The notes under the pieces: generated by a model
Told to the model about the DNA's origin: nothing
Database searches by the model: none
What the model saw: the letters and a program-made list of their open reading frames with translations, nothing else
Shown here: in pieces, positions 19,428 through 31,900 of the stretch
Layout of the letters: each line of letters starts with the position of its first letter
Position numbering within the stretch: the first letter of the stretch is position 1
Made by a program: the position numbers and the translations under genes
Source: Dactylorhiza incarnata
Lineage: Eukaryota; Streptophyta; Magnoliopsida; Asparagales; Orchidaceae
Reading direction: 5' to 3'
Assembly: GCA_033032865.1 (NCBI GenBank)
Contig: JAWHQI010000305.1
Coordinates: 992,001 to 1,056,000, forward strand
DNA length: 64,000 nt

Positions 19428-21898
19428 GAACCTACTTATGGACATCCTCCACCAATCTTCTAAGCTAGATGGCTTCCTGAGCTGCCAAGGCAGAAGCCTT
19501 GTACTCCACTTCAGTGGTAGAGACGGACACAGAATCCTGCTTCTTGTTGCACCATGAAATAATCGCCGGTTTGCATAAGAAAACATAACCAACCGTCGAC
19601 TTCCGATCGTCTGAATCTCCCCCATAATCGGCATCCATATATCCATGCAGACAAAAGCTCGTATCTCTCCCATAAAGGAGACCCATGTTTGAGGTCGACT
19701 TCACGTACTTCAGAATACTTCTTGCCGCTACTAAATGAGGTTTCCGGGGTTCCACCATATACCGACTTACCCTGCCAATTGCATATGCAATATCCGGTCT
19801 GGTAATCGTCAGATATATCAGACTCCCAACAAGAGCCCGGAACACCAACGAATCAGGAAAAATCCTCCTCTCATCCCGCCGAAGTTTTAGACCAACCTCC
19901 AGTGGAGTAGAGCTGCTCTTCACATCCTGCATGCCAAATCGCTTAACGATCCGCTCCGCATAACCTTTCTGGGAAACAAGCATACCGCTCTCTTTCTTCT
20001 CCACCTCGAGTCCAAGGAAATGGTGAAGCTCCCACAAATCCTTCATCTCAAATATGATAGCTAATTCAGCCTGAAGCTTAGCTACCTCAGCCTCTGGGTT
20101 CCCCGTGATGATCATATCATCAACATACAACAGTACCAAGACTTACAGCTCCCCGATCTTCTTTACAAATAGAGTCGAGTTTGAATCTGAAGCAAAGTAT
20201 CTGCAGAGCTGGAGGTATTCTGTGATCTACCCATACCACGCGCGAGGCACTTGCTTCAACCCGTAAAGAGACTTCTTGAGCTTTCAAACGTGTCCTGGAT
20301 GAACTTCTGATATATATCCTGGTGGCTAAAACATGAAGATATCCTTGTCAATCTCATCGTACAAGAAAGCATTCTTTACGTCGAGTTGCCAAATTTTCCA
20401 TCCTTGGCTAGCTGCCAATGTAATCACCACCCGTACCGAAGTCATCTTGGCTATCAGACTGAACGTCTCTTCATAGTCTTCTCCGTACTGTTGAGAGAAC
20501 CCTCGAGCTACAAGGCGAGCCTTGTATCGCTCGATACTCCCGTCAGCTTTCTTCTTCAACTTGTAGACCCACTTGCACGTCACAGGAGTAATGCCATCAG
20601 CCTTGGGCACAAGGTCCCAAGTCTCATTCTTCTTGAGGGCATTCATCTCCTCATCCATGGCATCTTCCCACTCCTTGACCCCAGTAGCATATTCAAAGCA
20701 TGACGGCTCTCACTCATCCAAGGGACCAACAAAGAAACATGAGACGAAGCTCACCTGGTTTCCCCTTGTATATTGAGCTGGTGGAATAATAGTCCTCTTG
20801 GACCTCCTCATGGCTTTACCCTGATCCACCTCTTCCACTGCAACTTCTGGACTAGCTCTTCTCTCGGGCACACTTGGAGCATCGCTCCCCCTGCTTCCAG
20901 AACCTGAAGCACCTTACCCAGAGCTAGAAGCAACTGGAGCACTTGGAGAAATAGGTAATTCCACCAGAACTTCCCTTGCAGCTTCTTCTTGCCCACCATC
21001 TACCTTGCTTCCTTGTAACTCAACAGAAGAGCTACCCTGGTATGACGTCAGCTCGTCAAATACCACATCCCTTAAGACCACAGCTCTCCATGTCTCTGGA
21101 TCCATGCATCTCCACCCTTTCTTTCGGTCATCATAACCGACGAAGACTAGCTTCCTTGCTTTCACATCTAGCTTCGTTCGAAGGGCATCAGGAACATGCA
21201 TGTAGCAGGTAGATCTGAACACTCGAAAGTGTTCAACATAAGGCTTCTCCTTAAACATCAGCTCATGTGGAGTCTTCATGTTGATCGGACTAAGATGCAT
21301 CTTGTTGATGACAGAAGCTGCACAAGACACACCCTCCGCCCAAAAGGACTTAGGAATATTCTTGGCATGAAGCCAACACTTCACGGTCTCCGTCAAGTGA
21401 CGGATCTTTCGCTCAGCAACTCCATTCTGTTGTGGAGTGTGAGCACAATAAAGCTCTCTCCGGATGCCATGCTTTCTGCAGAAGTTGAAGAACGCATTGG
21501 AAGTAAACTCCCCTCCATTGTCAGTTCTGAACCTCTTGATCCGCAGATTAAGTCGACCCTCCACTAGCTCCTTGAACTCCACAAATTTTCCGAACGCTTC
21601 CGACTTCTCCTTCAGAAAGTATACCCATGTATACCTAGTGAAATCATCAACCAAGATCAGCATATACCCGCTGCCTCCAAGACTGACATTTTCGGTAGGT
21701 CCACACAGATTTCCATGGATGCACTCCAATGACACCCTACATCTGCTTTGTGACTTGTCAAATGGAAGACGATGAGATTTTTCATATTGACATCCAACAC
21801 AAACATGACCATCTCCCATGGATGAAAGACTAGGCAGGCCTCTCATCAGACCTCTCGTCATCATAGCCTTCAGCTTATCCATTCCGACATGCCCAATC
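19428..21898 (-). pseudogene. Truncated Ty1-copia pol (integrase to RNase H)
   Basis: Minus-strand pol. Integrase at 21882-20914 has C..C of the zinc-binding domain (CVGCQYEKSH), ILVDDFTRYTW, RTDNGGEF, QQNGVAERK and FVGYDDRKKG. RT begins at 20658 (NALKKNETWDLV, WVYKLKKKADG) and continues to the YVDDMI box at about 20120. RNase H at 19750-19430 has DADYGGDSDDRKSTVGY and STTEVEYKA. Frameshifts lie between the RT halves (20140-20326) and after integrase. The 5' part (gag, protease) is cut off at 21898. The last RNase H codons and 3' LTR are lost at 19428, where another copia LTR abuts. Confidence 0.9.
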
Positions 21899-22939
21899 CT
21901 TATTGAAAGCCGTCAAACCGCTCAGCTAACAAAGTTGATCGCGCAAACCGCCAAGTCGCCAACCCGCAACTCAACACGCGGTCTGCCCGTTATTCCAATG
22001 CTCACTCTGTTCGACCAAGCAAGGCCGCCTGACCGCTGTCACTTGGCCGCTCCTAACTGCGAACAAACTGCTGAAGAACTGAACAAAAAATAGTCTGGCA
22101 AAGGCAAACCGCCTAACCGCCCGAACTAATCTTTATTGAAAGCCGCCAAAGAGAAACCTGCCTTGTCGCTAACCGCGACTTCTTGCCGCTACCCTCCGCT
22201 GACTGCTACCGACTTATCAGTTGCGGTCTCCTCTGATCAGATCAGAACCACAAGCAAGCCGCACAACCTACGAACACAGCAAAGGCAAACTCAAACCGCG
22301 CGAACAGAAATTCTATCCGCACCAATCTTGCGAGCTCTCACTTACTGTTCACGTTATATATCTCCTTCGGTGGGGGTCCTATTTATAAGCGCGAGGAGGA
22401 GTGTGGTCACCCCCCCATACGATAGGATAACCACCCACAACAACAACGGGTAGAACAAACTCGCGCGGCTTGCTGAGATAACCCTGCAGAAAAGTTCACC
22501 GACTTAAGAACAAGCTGCGTGGACTACTCGCAAAACTCCAGCAATACCAGCAGACACCTGCCCGCCCGCGAGCAAATAACTGGCCATAGAAGAAGTAACC
22601 GCAGACCTAACCGCCCAGTTACAACCAGAACTGACCCCAGATGGCCAACAGAGCAAGGCCACCAGCAATTGGCAGTCCGCCAGTCCAATGCGGGAAGACA
22701 ACCCGCGCGGTCTCCTGATCATACCACCCGACCTCCACGGTTACCAAACCGCCCGGTCTGATGCCCAGACCGCCCGACCTCCACTTCACTCCTCACTTCA
22801 ACAATTTCAACAATATGATCGATTTAGCTGGCAGGATCGGCATTGAACGGTGACAGCTAACCCGTAAGTTGGGGTCGTCGTAAGACGGCGATTCTGGGCA
22901 TAAGATCTGGGAACTCTCCGATAAGGAGGAGAGGGATTT
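21899..22939 (-). repeat. Probable LTR of a Tat-like gypsy element (low certainty)
   Basis: Non-coding and dense in aaccgc/gaccgcc words. A minus-strand TATA-like box (TATAAAT, complement of 22381-22387) lies in otherwise GC-rich sequence. It lies downstream, on the minus strand, of a tandem array and a coiled-coil ORF, the usual order at the 3' end of Tat/Ogre elements. Borders and a polypurine tract could not be fixed. Confidence 0.35.
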
Positions 22940-24590
22940 TACACGTAGTAGGTTCCAACACCATCCGGGTCTCGTCCTCTAAATCGCTTCGCCAGGGTCT
23001 GCCCCCCTCGTGCTCGCAAACAGTTCGAAGCGTTTGCCCTTCACCACTACTATCAACGACATCCCCCGGGTCGGTAACACGAACCTCTCACTACTCGGCT
23101 CGAATCGCTCTCCATTCGCCCACGTAATGGTTCCAACACCATCCGGGTCTCGTCCTCTAAATAGCGTTGGGCCTGCCCCTCGCGCTCGGAAACGGTTCGA
23201 AGTGTTTGCCCTTCACCGCTACTATCAACAACATCCCCGGGGTTGGCAACACGAACCTCTCACCACTCGGCTTGAATCGCTCGTCATTCGCCCATGTAGT
23301 AGGTTCCAACACCATCCGGGTCTCGTCCTCTAAATTGCGTCGTCGGGGTCTACCCCCTCACACTCGCAAACAGTTCGAAGCATTTGCCCTTCACCACTAC
23401 TATCAACGATATCTTCCGGGTCGGTAACGTGAACCTCTCACTACTCGGCTCGAATCGCTCACCATTCGCCCACGTAGTAGGTTCCAACACCATACGGGTC
23501 TCGTCCTCTAAATCGCGTCGCCAGGGCCTGTCCCCTCGCGCTCGCAAATGGTTCGAAGCGTTTTCCCTTCACCGCTACTATCAATGACATCCCCCGTCTC
23601 GGTAACACGAACCTCTCACTACTCAGCTCGAATCACTTACCATTCACCCACATAGTAGGTTCCAATACCATCCGGATCTCGTCCTCTAAATCGCGTCGCC
23701 AGGGCTTGCCCCCCTCGCGCTCGCAAATTGTTCGAAGCGTTTGCCCTTCACCGCTACTATCAACGACATCCCGCGGGTCGGTAACGCGAACCTTTCACTA
23801 CTCGGCTCGAATCGCTCACCATTCGCCCACGTTGTACATTCCAACACCATCCAGGTCTCATCCTCTAAATCGCGTCGCCAGGGCCTGCCCCCCCTCGCGC
23901 TCGCAAACGGTTCGAAGTGTTTGCCCTTCACCGCTACAATCAACGACATCCCCCGGGTCGGTAACGCGAACCTCTCACTACTCGGCTCGAATCGCTCGCC
24001 ATTCGCCAATGTAGTAGGTTCCAACACCATCTGGGTCTCGTCCTCTAAATCGTGTCGCCAGGGCCTGCCCGCCTCGCGCTCGCAAAAGGTTTGAAGTGTT
24101 TGCCCTTCACCGCTACTATCAACGACATCCCCCGGGTCGATAACTCGAACCTCTCACTACTCGACTCGAATCGATCGCTATTTTCCCACATAGTAGGTTC
24201 CAACACCATCGGGGTCTCGTCCTCTAAATCGCGTCGCCATGGTCTGTCCCCCTCGCGCTCGCAAACAGTTCGAAGCGTTTGCCCTTCACCGCTACTATCA
24301 ACGACATCCCCGGGTCGGTAACGCGAACCTCTCACTACTCTGCTCGAATCGCTCGCCATTCGCCCACGTAGTAGGTTCCAACACCATCCAGGTTTCGTCC
24401 TTTAAATCGCGCCGCCAGGGCCTGCCCCCTCGCGCTCGCAAACGGTTTGAAACGTTTGCCCTTCACTGTTATTATCAACGACATCCCCCAAGTCGGTTAA
24501 GTGAACCTCCCACTACCCGGCTCGAATCGCTCGCCATTCGCTCACGTAGTAGGTTCCAACACCACCTGGGTCTCTTCCTCTAAATGCCAA
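22940..24590. repeat. ~178-bp tandem array, about nine copies
   Basis: The block taggttccaacaccatccgg recurs near 22946, 23127, 23300, 23477, 23654, 23832, 24010, 24189, 24370 and 24553, giving a period of 175-182 bp. Each unit carries ctcgtcctctaaatcgcg, ttcgaagcgtttgccctt, and tcactactcggctcgaat. Copies differ by scattered substitutions. Both strands stay open for about 100 codons per unit, but this is repeat-derived. Confidence 0.95.
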
Positions 24591-24813
24591 CGTCATACAA
24601 GAAGGACATTGTTTGCCACACAAAACATCGGTTCAAACACCACAGAAACTCGACCACTACAAGAGTTCGAAGCTACAACAGTCATACAGGCATCACAATC
24701 CACCAACAATCATACAGTTAGCAAATGACGTTCCACAAACACAGAGATACAGATATACTATCTCAGATACAAAATACAACTGAAACAGAAAGGCATACAA
24801 AATAAAAGGGAAG

Positions 24814-25290
24814 CTACTCCTCGGCATCAGAAGAAGAATGCTCGTCTTCAGAAAGAACTTCGGCACCCAGTCCGGCCGCATCACAACCTCGAGACCGCGC
24901 AACCAAGCGGAAGGCCTTCCCCACCCCGCGCATGAAAGCCACCTCGCGCTCATCCTCAAGCCGGGGCTCTACCTCCTTGCTCCAGATCTCCTCGCGAACC
25001 TCTTCCTAGATCAAGGAACAGTCTCTCATATAATCTATGTAGGCCTTGTACTCAGCAAGACCAGCAGCCTTCAGCTCAGCAGCCCGCTCCTGCGAAGAGA
25101 GGCACTCCAACTCCGTCTTCAAAGACACCAACTCGGCCTCCAGACGAGCCGTTGTAGCCCGTGAATCCTCCAACAAACAAGTCGAACTCTCCACAAGGGA
25201 CTTCTCCATCTGAACTTCAGTGCGGGACTCCTCCAGCTCCGCCCGCAACCCAGCCTCGACCTGTCGAAAACAGGACACATCGCGACACAA
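24814..25290 (-). pseudogene. Coiled-coil additional ORF of a Tat-like gypsy element
   Basis: The minus frame reads a Glu/Ala/Leu-rich coiled coil (QVEAGLRAELEESRTEVQ, RLEAELVSLKTELECL) followed by AEYKAYIDYMRDCSLI. After an in-frame TAG (25006-25008) it continues EEVREEIWSKEVEPRLEDER and ends with an acidic tail at a TAG (24814-24816). Just upstream, cgacag before the codons for VEAG looks like a 3' splice site, so the true product probably has a preceding exon beyond 25270. Coiled-coil ORFs of this style sit between pol and the 3' LTR in Tat/Ogre-type gypsy elements. No function is established for them. The lineage assignment is inferred; a host gene fragment is possible. Confidence 0.45.
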
Positions 25291-25299
25291 TGAACAATT

Positions 25300-26164
25300 T
25301 ACACCTACATCAATGCAATCACAACACTGAACTACAATCTGAAATCAGAAAAATGAACTACAATTAATGAGCTGAATCGAACATTCAAAATAGACAAAAT
25401 ACACATACATCCTTGCAATCGCAACAATTAACTACAACATGAAATCAGAAATTTTCCACACTTGGTAGTAGATCTACAATATTAACAAGCTACAATTTAC
25501 AATTGGATGAAATACCTGAGATCTACAATAATTTTTCTTTTACAAGCTATGAACTGTTGAAGAATCAGTATTTTGCAAGAAAAAGAACAATATCCAAAAA
25601 AAGATGATGCAATGAAAAAATTCTGGAAATCAAACCAAGATCGAGATCCAGGAAGAAATCGAATGGAAGTAAAATGAAATCTTGTCAAATGGAAACAAAA
25701 TGGCCGAGAAGAAGGTTACCGGTAAAAGGAAGTGGAATTCGGGTACTACGTCACCGATGAAGGACGAAGAGGAGATCGGGGCACTACGTCGCCGGTGTAT
25801 GACAAATGAGGAAGCACATAAAAAGAAAAATAAGAAGGGAGAGGGGGAGGAAGAGGACGAGGAAGAAGAGGAAGAAGAAGAGGTGGAGGAGGAAGAGGAA
25901 TCAATGATGTGCCTGGAGATGGAGGGTTTCCGTCGCAGGATCAGGGGTGTCACATGATATTTGGAGCAAAACGGCGGAAAACCTTTTGTCGAGAGGTAAG
26001 CATTCGATGCTTAGATTTTAGGTTAAAACCAAAAACCGTGGCTTTTGGTTTGAAAGCCAATACCATCTCAATTCTCACGCGCTGAACAACGGAGTTGGCT
26101 TTATGGAACTCAAAATCAATTCCAGAAAGCCAATTCCTACGCGTCGAGTGGACCCTAATATCTT
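25300..26164. other. Unassigned stretch with GAA/GAG-rich tract
   Basis: 25850-25905 is a purine-rich (GAA/GAG)n tract that makes an artefactual poly-Glu frame at 25682-25957. The end (about 26130-26160) reads gtggaccctaa, which looks like the right end of another Harbinger element, but no left end was found. Confidence 0.4.
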
Positions 26165-27259
26165 TAAGGGTCCGTTCGGTTCAGCGGTTTTGAACCCACA
26201 GTTTTGGTTTTCGGAATACGTAAACCGTTCCAGGCGTTCGGTTCAATGGTTTTGCCCCTGGGTTTTGGAATTGCATAAAACCTAGGTTTTAGTTTCCTCC
26301 TATCCTCAAAAACTAGCCCGAGCCCCAGTTATTCCAAGTTTTCCGCCGCAAACTAGAAATCCCGCTCCCAGGCGATTTTCCGGAGATCATCTTCTCCGCC
26401 CGGCGCCGCCTTCACTCCCTTTTCTGGCCGGCGTGCAACATGTGAGCACATATTTCTTCTTCATCTTCCTCGTAATATCAAGCCTCTTCATTTTTCCAGA
26501 TCCTCCTATTTCATCTCCTCCATTCTCAGTCTTTTGTTTTATTTTCTGTTTCAGGCAAAATTATTGGTAGGAACGCGTTCATTCTAGTAGATCTTCCTCA
26601 TCTTCATCCTAAGGTATAACATTTTGCTGTTATTTTGCTGTTTATTTTGTTATTTCATGCCAAGTTCTTGGAGGAAGCATGTGCCAATTGGCCCAATGCC
26701 GAAATAATAAACAGCAAAATGGAGTCTGTTTCACGCAATTTATTTTCTATTTATTTTCTGCTTACACTTCTTCGATCTGGGGCTTATATTTTTGTGAAAA
26801 TGTGATGATAAAGGTTAGGAACTTACTTTCACCATGGAGTTAGCCCTGATGAGGTTGTTTACAATTTTAGGTCCTCAGATTTCTTTCCGCTTACAATTGT
26901 TAACATTTTCTGTTTACAATTGTTTTAAGGGATACCAATGCAGTTTATTGTTTGATGAGGCTGCGGTGTTGGAAGTACAAGATGAGATGATCAGGAGGGG
27001 TATAACTCATAATGTCATTTGTGATGTCCAAGTTAAAATGGTGTTAGCTGTGATGTCGTTAGTTGTGTTAGTTAAAATTGTGCTAAGATGTTGGATGTTG
27101 TTAATATTCTTTATTCTAAGATGTTGGATATTGCTAATAATTGTTGTCTCAGAATATGATGTTATTAATTTTAATTCTTATATGTTATAGCTAAGATGTT
27201 GGATGTTGTCATTAGATTATGATGTTATTAATTTTTTTTAATTTTTTTGTCCATTTTAG

Positions 27260-28016
27260 ATGGATTCAGCAGAGTTGCGAGAGAAAATAATAAAAGAATA
27301 TATTATGAAATGTGGGTATCTCACAGCACTCGGTGCTGCTTGGGCAGCATTAGAATATATTTCACTGGAACCCGTAGACCATGAAATGAACTCTGCACTA
27401 CGATCCACATTACTTAGACGCATATATGAGGGTCCAGAAGTCAACTGTTTCAGCCTATTACATATGAGTAAACAACCATCCAGATTGCTATGCCACATAT
27501 TATCTGTTAGAGGTCTGGTGCACGAAAGCAAGTATGTTTCGGTGAAAGAATTTGTTGCCCTATTCTTATACATTATAGCACATAATAAAAGGTTTCGTGA
27601 TGTTGGAGTTACGTATATCCGATTCATGGATACTATAAGTAGACACTTCAATATCGTGCTCAGAGCACTGCTGAAGTTAGCTAGAGACTATATCAAGTTA
27701 CCGGAATCGAGATCAGAACGTAGATGGAGGCGGTTCGAGAATTGCATCGGTGCGAATTATGTTACTCTAGATTTTACATTGCAAATAAGGTTCGAGATTC
27801 TAATATCAAATTTAAATGCAGGTGCAAATAATAAATGCATGTTGCATCTTACATAATTTTCTTGTCGATAAGAGGTTGTCTACTGATTCACAACTACTTA
27901 TTGAGGTTGATGCTGACATATTAGCTGGTGAAGTACCTGAAAAAGAAGAAATCTATGAATACGATGATAATATTAATCCAATTCAATCGTCAAATGCATG
28001 CATGGACTCAATTTAG
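27260..28016 (+). pseudogene. PIF/Harbinger transposase (HARBI1-like), core deleted
   Basis: The N-terminal helix-turn-helix region is present: VSVKEFVALFLYIIAHNKRF, then DTISRHFNIVLRALLKLARDYIKLP (about residues 95-155), and RFENCIGA. In the family, DGTH (the first catalytic Asp) follows GA immediately. Here that sequence and the next ~150 residues, including the remaining DDE residues, are gone. The C-terminal block QIINACCILHNFL resumes at about 27822 in another frame, with an acidic tail to 28016. Transposase would cut at the TIRs and duplicate a TWA target in the nucleus. Without DDE it cannot catalyse. Confidence 0.85.
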
Positions 28017-28131
28017 AGATAACTTAGCAATGAAAATGTTTACTGAATATCAAACCGATATTGGGATTTAGTAGATATGCTTGATGCTAATGTAGTTTTT
28101 TGGCGCTTTCTGTATGAATTGAAGTAGTTTT

Positions 28132-28919
28132 TGTTGGAAGCGTTGCGAATATGTTGCGACCACTCTTCCGCTCAACTCTCCACTTGGCGAGCTCACACCA
28201 ACCTAGCACTCTCCACACAAGCACTCCTACTTCGGCGAGCACTCTACTCGCAAAACAGCCGGCGAACACTTCAACCTCCTCTTCACGGCGAGTGCAAACC
28301 CACTCGAGCACCACCACACTCCACTGCTGAGCGTGAGTTGTGCGAGTGCGGGCTGCTACTGTGCGAGCAACACCCTGTTGTACTACCACACTCCACGGCG
28401 AGCACCACCCAGCTGCGAACAGCACCTTCTTCGCGAGCTAGACCGCGAGTGCGGGCTGCTCCTCCTTCTACTCCACGTCGACGCGAGCGGGCAGCTCCTC
28501 ACCTCCAGGACCAGGCGAGAGAGGGGCTGGCGAGAGAGGATGCGAGAGCCTTTATTTTATTCCTGCGGGAATAACTTTTTCCTATCTCTCTCTACACTCT
28601 CTCTCTCTCTCTATTAAATCTGTCCGAAACTTTTCTATTCCCTCTCTCTCTCTCGCCACTCTTGTTTCTGCCGAAACACAACAACTCTCTACACTCACCC
28701 TCTCTCTCTCACTCCAAACTCTCCCTCTCTCTCTCTTCGCAAGGAGGAAAAAAACAATTCTATTCAACTTCAAACTTTACACATACAAGCCTATTTATAG
28801 GCAACAAAAAACTTCACACTCTCTCTCCATAATTAATGCTCTTCTCTCACCTCCTTTTCAAAATAAAATACATATAAAAACTTGAAAGGTTGACCCGGTC
28901 AACCAATTAAAAACCAACA
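28132..28919 (-). repeat. Copia 3' LTR (788 bp)
   Basis: Direct repeat of 33123-33972. On the plus strand it begins tgttggaagcgttgcg and ends aaaccaaca. It contains CT-rich runs and a ctatttataggc segment (minus-strand TATAAATAG). It lacks a segment of about 65 bp present in the other LTR after accaggcgaga. Confidence 0.95.
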
Positions 28920-28976
28920 AACTCCCCCTCAAACTTGGCAGCACATGCCGAGTTTGCCTTTGAGCTTCACGAACGT

Positions 28977-31900
28977 CTATGCCTTCAGCGCCTTGGTGAA
29001 TATGTCCGCGACCTGCTCTCCGGTGGGGCAATACTTTACTTCGACCGTCTTCAGCTCCACTTGCTCCCGAAGAAAATGATATCGAGTCTCGATATGCTTG
29101 CTCCTCCCATGCAGCACTGGGTTCTTCGCTAGCTGGATGGCCGACATGTTATCTATTAACACTGTCGTTGGCCAGTCCTGCACATGATGTAGCTCCTCTA
29201 ATAGCTTCCTGAGCCAGATGGCTTGGCATGCGCATGCCGCCGCCGCTATATACTCTGCTTCGCATGATGATAAGGCTATAGTAGCTTGCTTCTTCGAGCT
29301 CCATGAGAACGCCGCCGTCCCCATGTGAAAACAGTATCCGGAAGTGCTCTTCCGATCATTGACATCTCCACCATAGTCGCTATCCGAGTAGCCGACTAGC
29401 TTCAACTCTCCTCCTGATGAGTACTTCAGGCCATGGTCCCTTGTTCCGTTCACATATCTTAGGATTCGCTTCGCTGCGGTGAAGTGATCCTGCTTGGGCT
29501 CCTCCATGTACCTGCTTACTACCCCGACCGCATACATGATGTCCGGCCTAGTGAAGGTCAAGTACCTTAGACTCCCGACTAGGCTCTTGAACATTGTCGG
29601 GTCCACACCTTCCTCCTCAGAGTCCTTCCTCAACTTTGTCCCTGGGTCCGCTGGAGTGGAGATAGCCTTGCTACCCTCCATCCTGAACTTCTTCAGAATT
29701 TCTTCTGCATACTTCTTCTGGGATATGAAGATCCCGTCTTCCTCCTGCTTCACCTCAACCCCCAGGAAATAACTCAGCTCTCCCAAGTCCATCATTTCGA
29801 ACTCCTTCTTCATAAGCCTCTTGAACTCCTCAAGCATGGTTGAGTTGTTCCCGGTGAATATCATGTCGTCCACGTATAGCCACAAGACCATGATATCCCC
29901 GTTCTCCTCTATCTTCACATACAGGGCATACTCGTACGGGCACTTCACATATCCATGCTTCTGGAGGAAGGCATCTATCCTTCCGTTCCATGCCCTTGCT
30001 CCTTGCTTCAGCCCGTACAAGGCTCTGTTTAGCTTGCAGACTTTTCTCTCCTGGCCCTTTACCACATACCCTGGAGGCTGCTCGATGTACACATCCTCTT
30101 CCAGGTACCCATTCAAGTACGCCGCCACAGCATCCATTCGCAAGATTGTCCACCCATAATGAGCTGTCAGTGCGATGATCAACCGAATGGTGTCAATCCT
30201 CGCCACTGGGGCGTAGACCTCGTCATAGTCCACTCCTTGGACTTGCATGTAGCCCTTCACGACGAGCCTAGCCCTGTGCTTCTCCACAGCTCCATCTTTG
30301 TTCTTCTTCACCTTATAGACCCACTTCACCCCGAGGGGTTTGTGGCCTGTCGGTGGATCCACTAGCCTCCAGGTATCGTTCTTCTTGATAGAAGCCATCT
30401 CGGCATCCATCGCCGTCCTCCAAGATTTCTCCTGGGCAGCTTCTTCATAGGACCTTGGCTCACAATCTGCTAAGAGGCAATACAATGAATAGTTAGTATG
30501 GATTGGGGCCGTCTCCTCATAGAGCTCCCCCACCCTCTTCATCCTGGGTGGTGGACTCTCGGAGTCACTCCGGCTCCCGCTGCCTCCTGCAGAATTTTCT
30601 CCACTTGAGCTTTCCCCTCTTGAGTGGGAGGTGGAAGCTCCCCCTGAATTCCTGCTCGGTGGTGATGGTGGCTCCACTCCACCATCCTCGGCTCCAGCCT
30701 CATGACCTCCTTCATCTTCATCCTCGAAGAACATGCCCTTCATGCTCCTCGTCTTCTCATCCCAGCTCCAGCTGCTGCCTTCTTCGAACACCACGTCTCT
30801 CGAGACGATGGTCTTCCCCGTCACCGGGTTGTAGAACTTGTATGCCTTGCTCTCCGGAGCGTAGCCAACAAAGATACACTTCTCGCTCCTATCATCGAGC
30901 TTCTTCCTTCTCTGTTCCGGGATGTGAGCATGAGCTACACACCCGAAGACCCTTAGGTGCTTCACGCTTGGCTTCCAGCCACTCCATGCTTCAAGCGGCG
31001 TCATGAACTTCACGCTCTTTGTGGGGCATCTGTTCAGTAGATACACCGCACACTGCACTCCTTCCGCCCAGAAACTCTTTGGTAGCCCCTTCTCCTTCAC
31101 CATGCTCCTTGGCATGTTCATGATGGTGAGGTTCTTCCTTTCTACCACTCTGTTCTGTTGCGGTGAGTACGTCGCCGTCAGCTGGTGTAAGATTCCCTTC
31201 TCCTTGCAGTAGACATTAAACAGCCTCGAGGTGTACTCCCCGCCTCGATCTGTCCTTAGCACCTTCAGAGCCTGACCGCTCTCCTTCTCCGCCATAGCCT
31301 TGAACTCCTTGAACTTGTCAAGGGTCTCAGATTTCTCCCTTAGGAAATATACCCAACACTTCCGACTAAAGTCATCCGTGAAGGTTATGTAGTATCTGCT
31401 TCCGCCTATTGAGGTGGTCTCAAACGGACCCGCAATGTCCGAGTGAACCAGTTCAAGCTGCCTCCTTGCTCTCCAGGACTTCCCTCCTTCAAAACTCTGC
31501 CTCTTCTGCTTCCCCTTCGTGCAAGCTTCACACACCTTCTGAGGTGGTGAGATCATTGGCACATCTGTCACCATCCTTGAGTGAGATAGCAGCTTCAACC
31601 CCGTGAAGCCCAAATGGCCCATCCTATGGTGCCATAGCCATGCTTCTTCCTCTTCCTCCGTTCTCGTGAGACAAGTTGTCTCTTGAGCATCCATCTTTAG
31701 CGTGAAGAGACGGTTCGCCGTCATCTCCACCTTCACTACTTCCTTCCCTTGACCATTCTTCATTGCCAGAGACCCATCCTTCATCTGGACGCAATAGCCT
31801 CTCTCCACTAACTGCCCAATGCTCAAGATGTTGGTCTTCAACCCTGGCACATAGTACACATCGTTCAGGTGTACTCTCTCCCCGTTCAGCTTCGTCTCCA

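Noticed and set aside
22940..24590. CRISPR-like array
   Set aside because: Whole ~178-bp units repeat with no constant short repeat plus unique spacers, and the context is a plant retrotransposon.
24693..24959. Minus-strand 88-codon frame
   Set aside because: Overlaps the better coiled-coil reading in another frame and shows no domain.
25682..25957. Acidic poly-Glu protein
   Set aside because: Driven by a GAA/GAG microsatellite; no homology or splice support.
28131..28574. Plus-strand 147-codon frame, repeated at 33122-33673
   Set aside because: Antisense frame inside both copies of the copia LTR.
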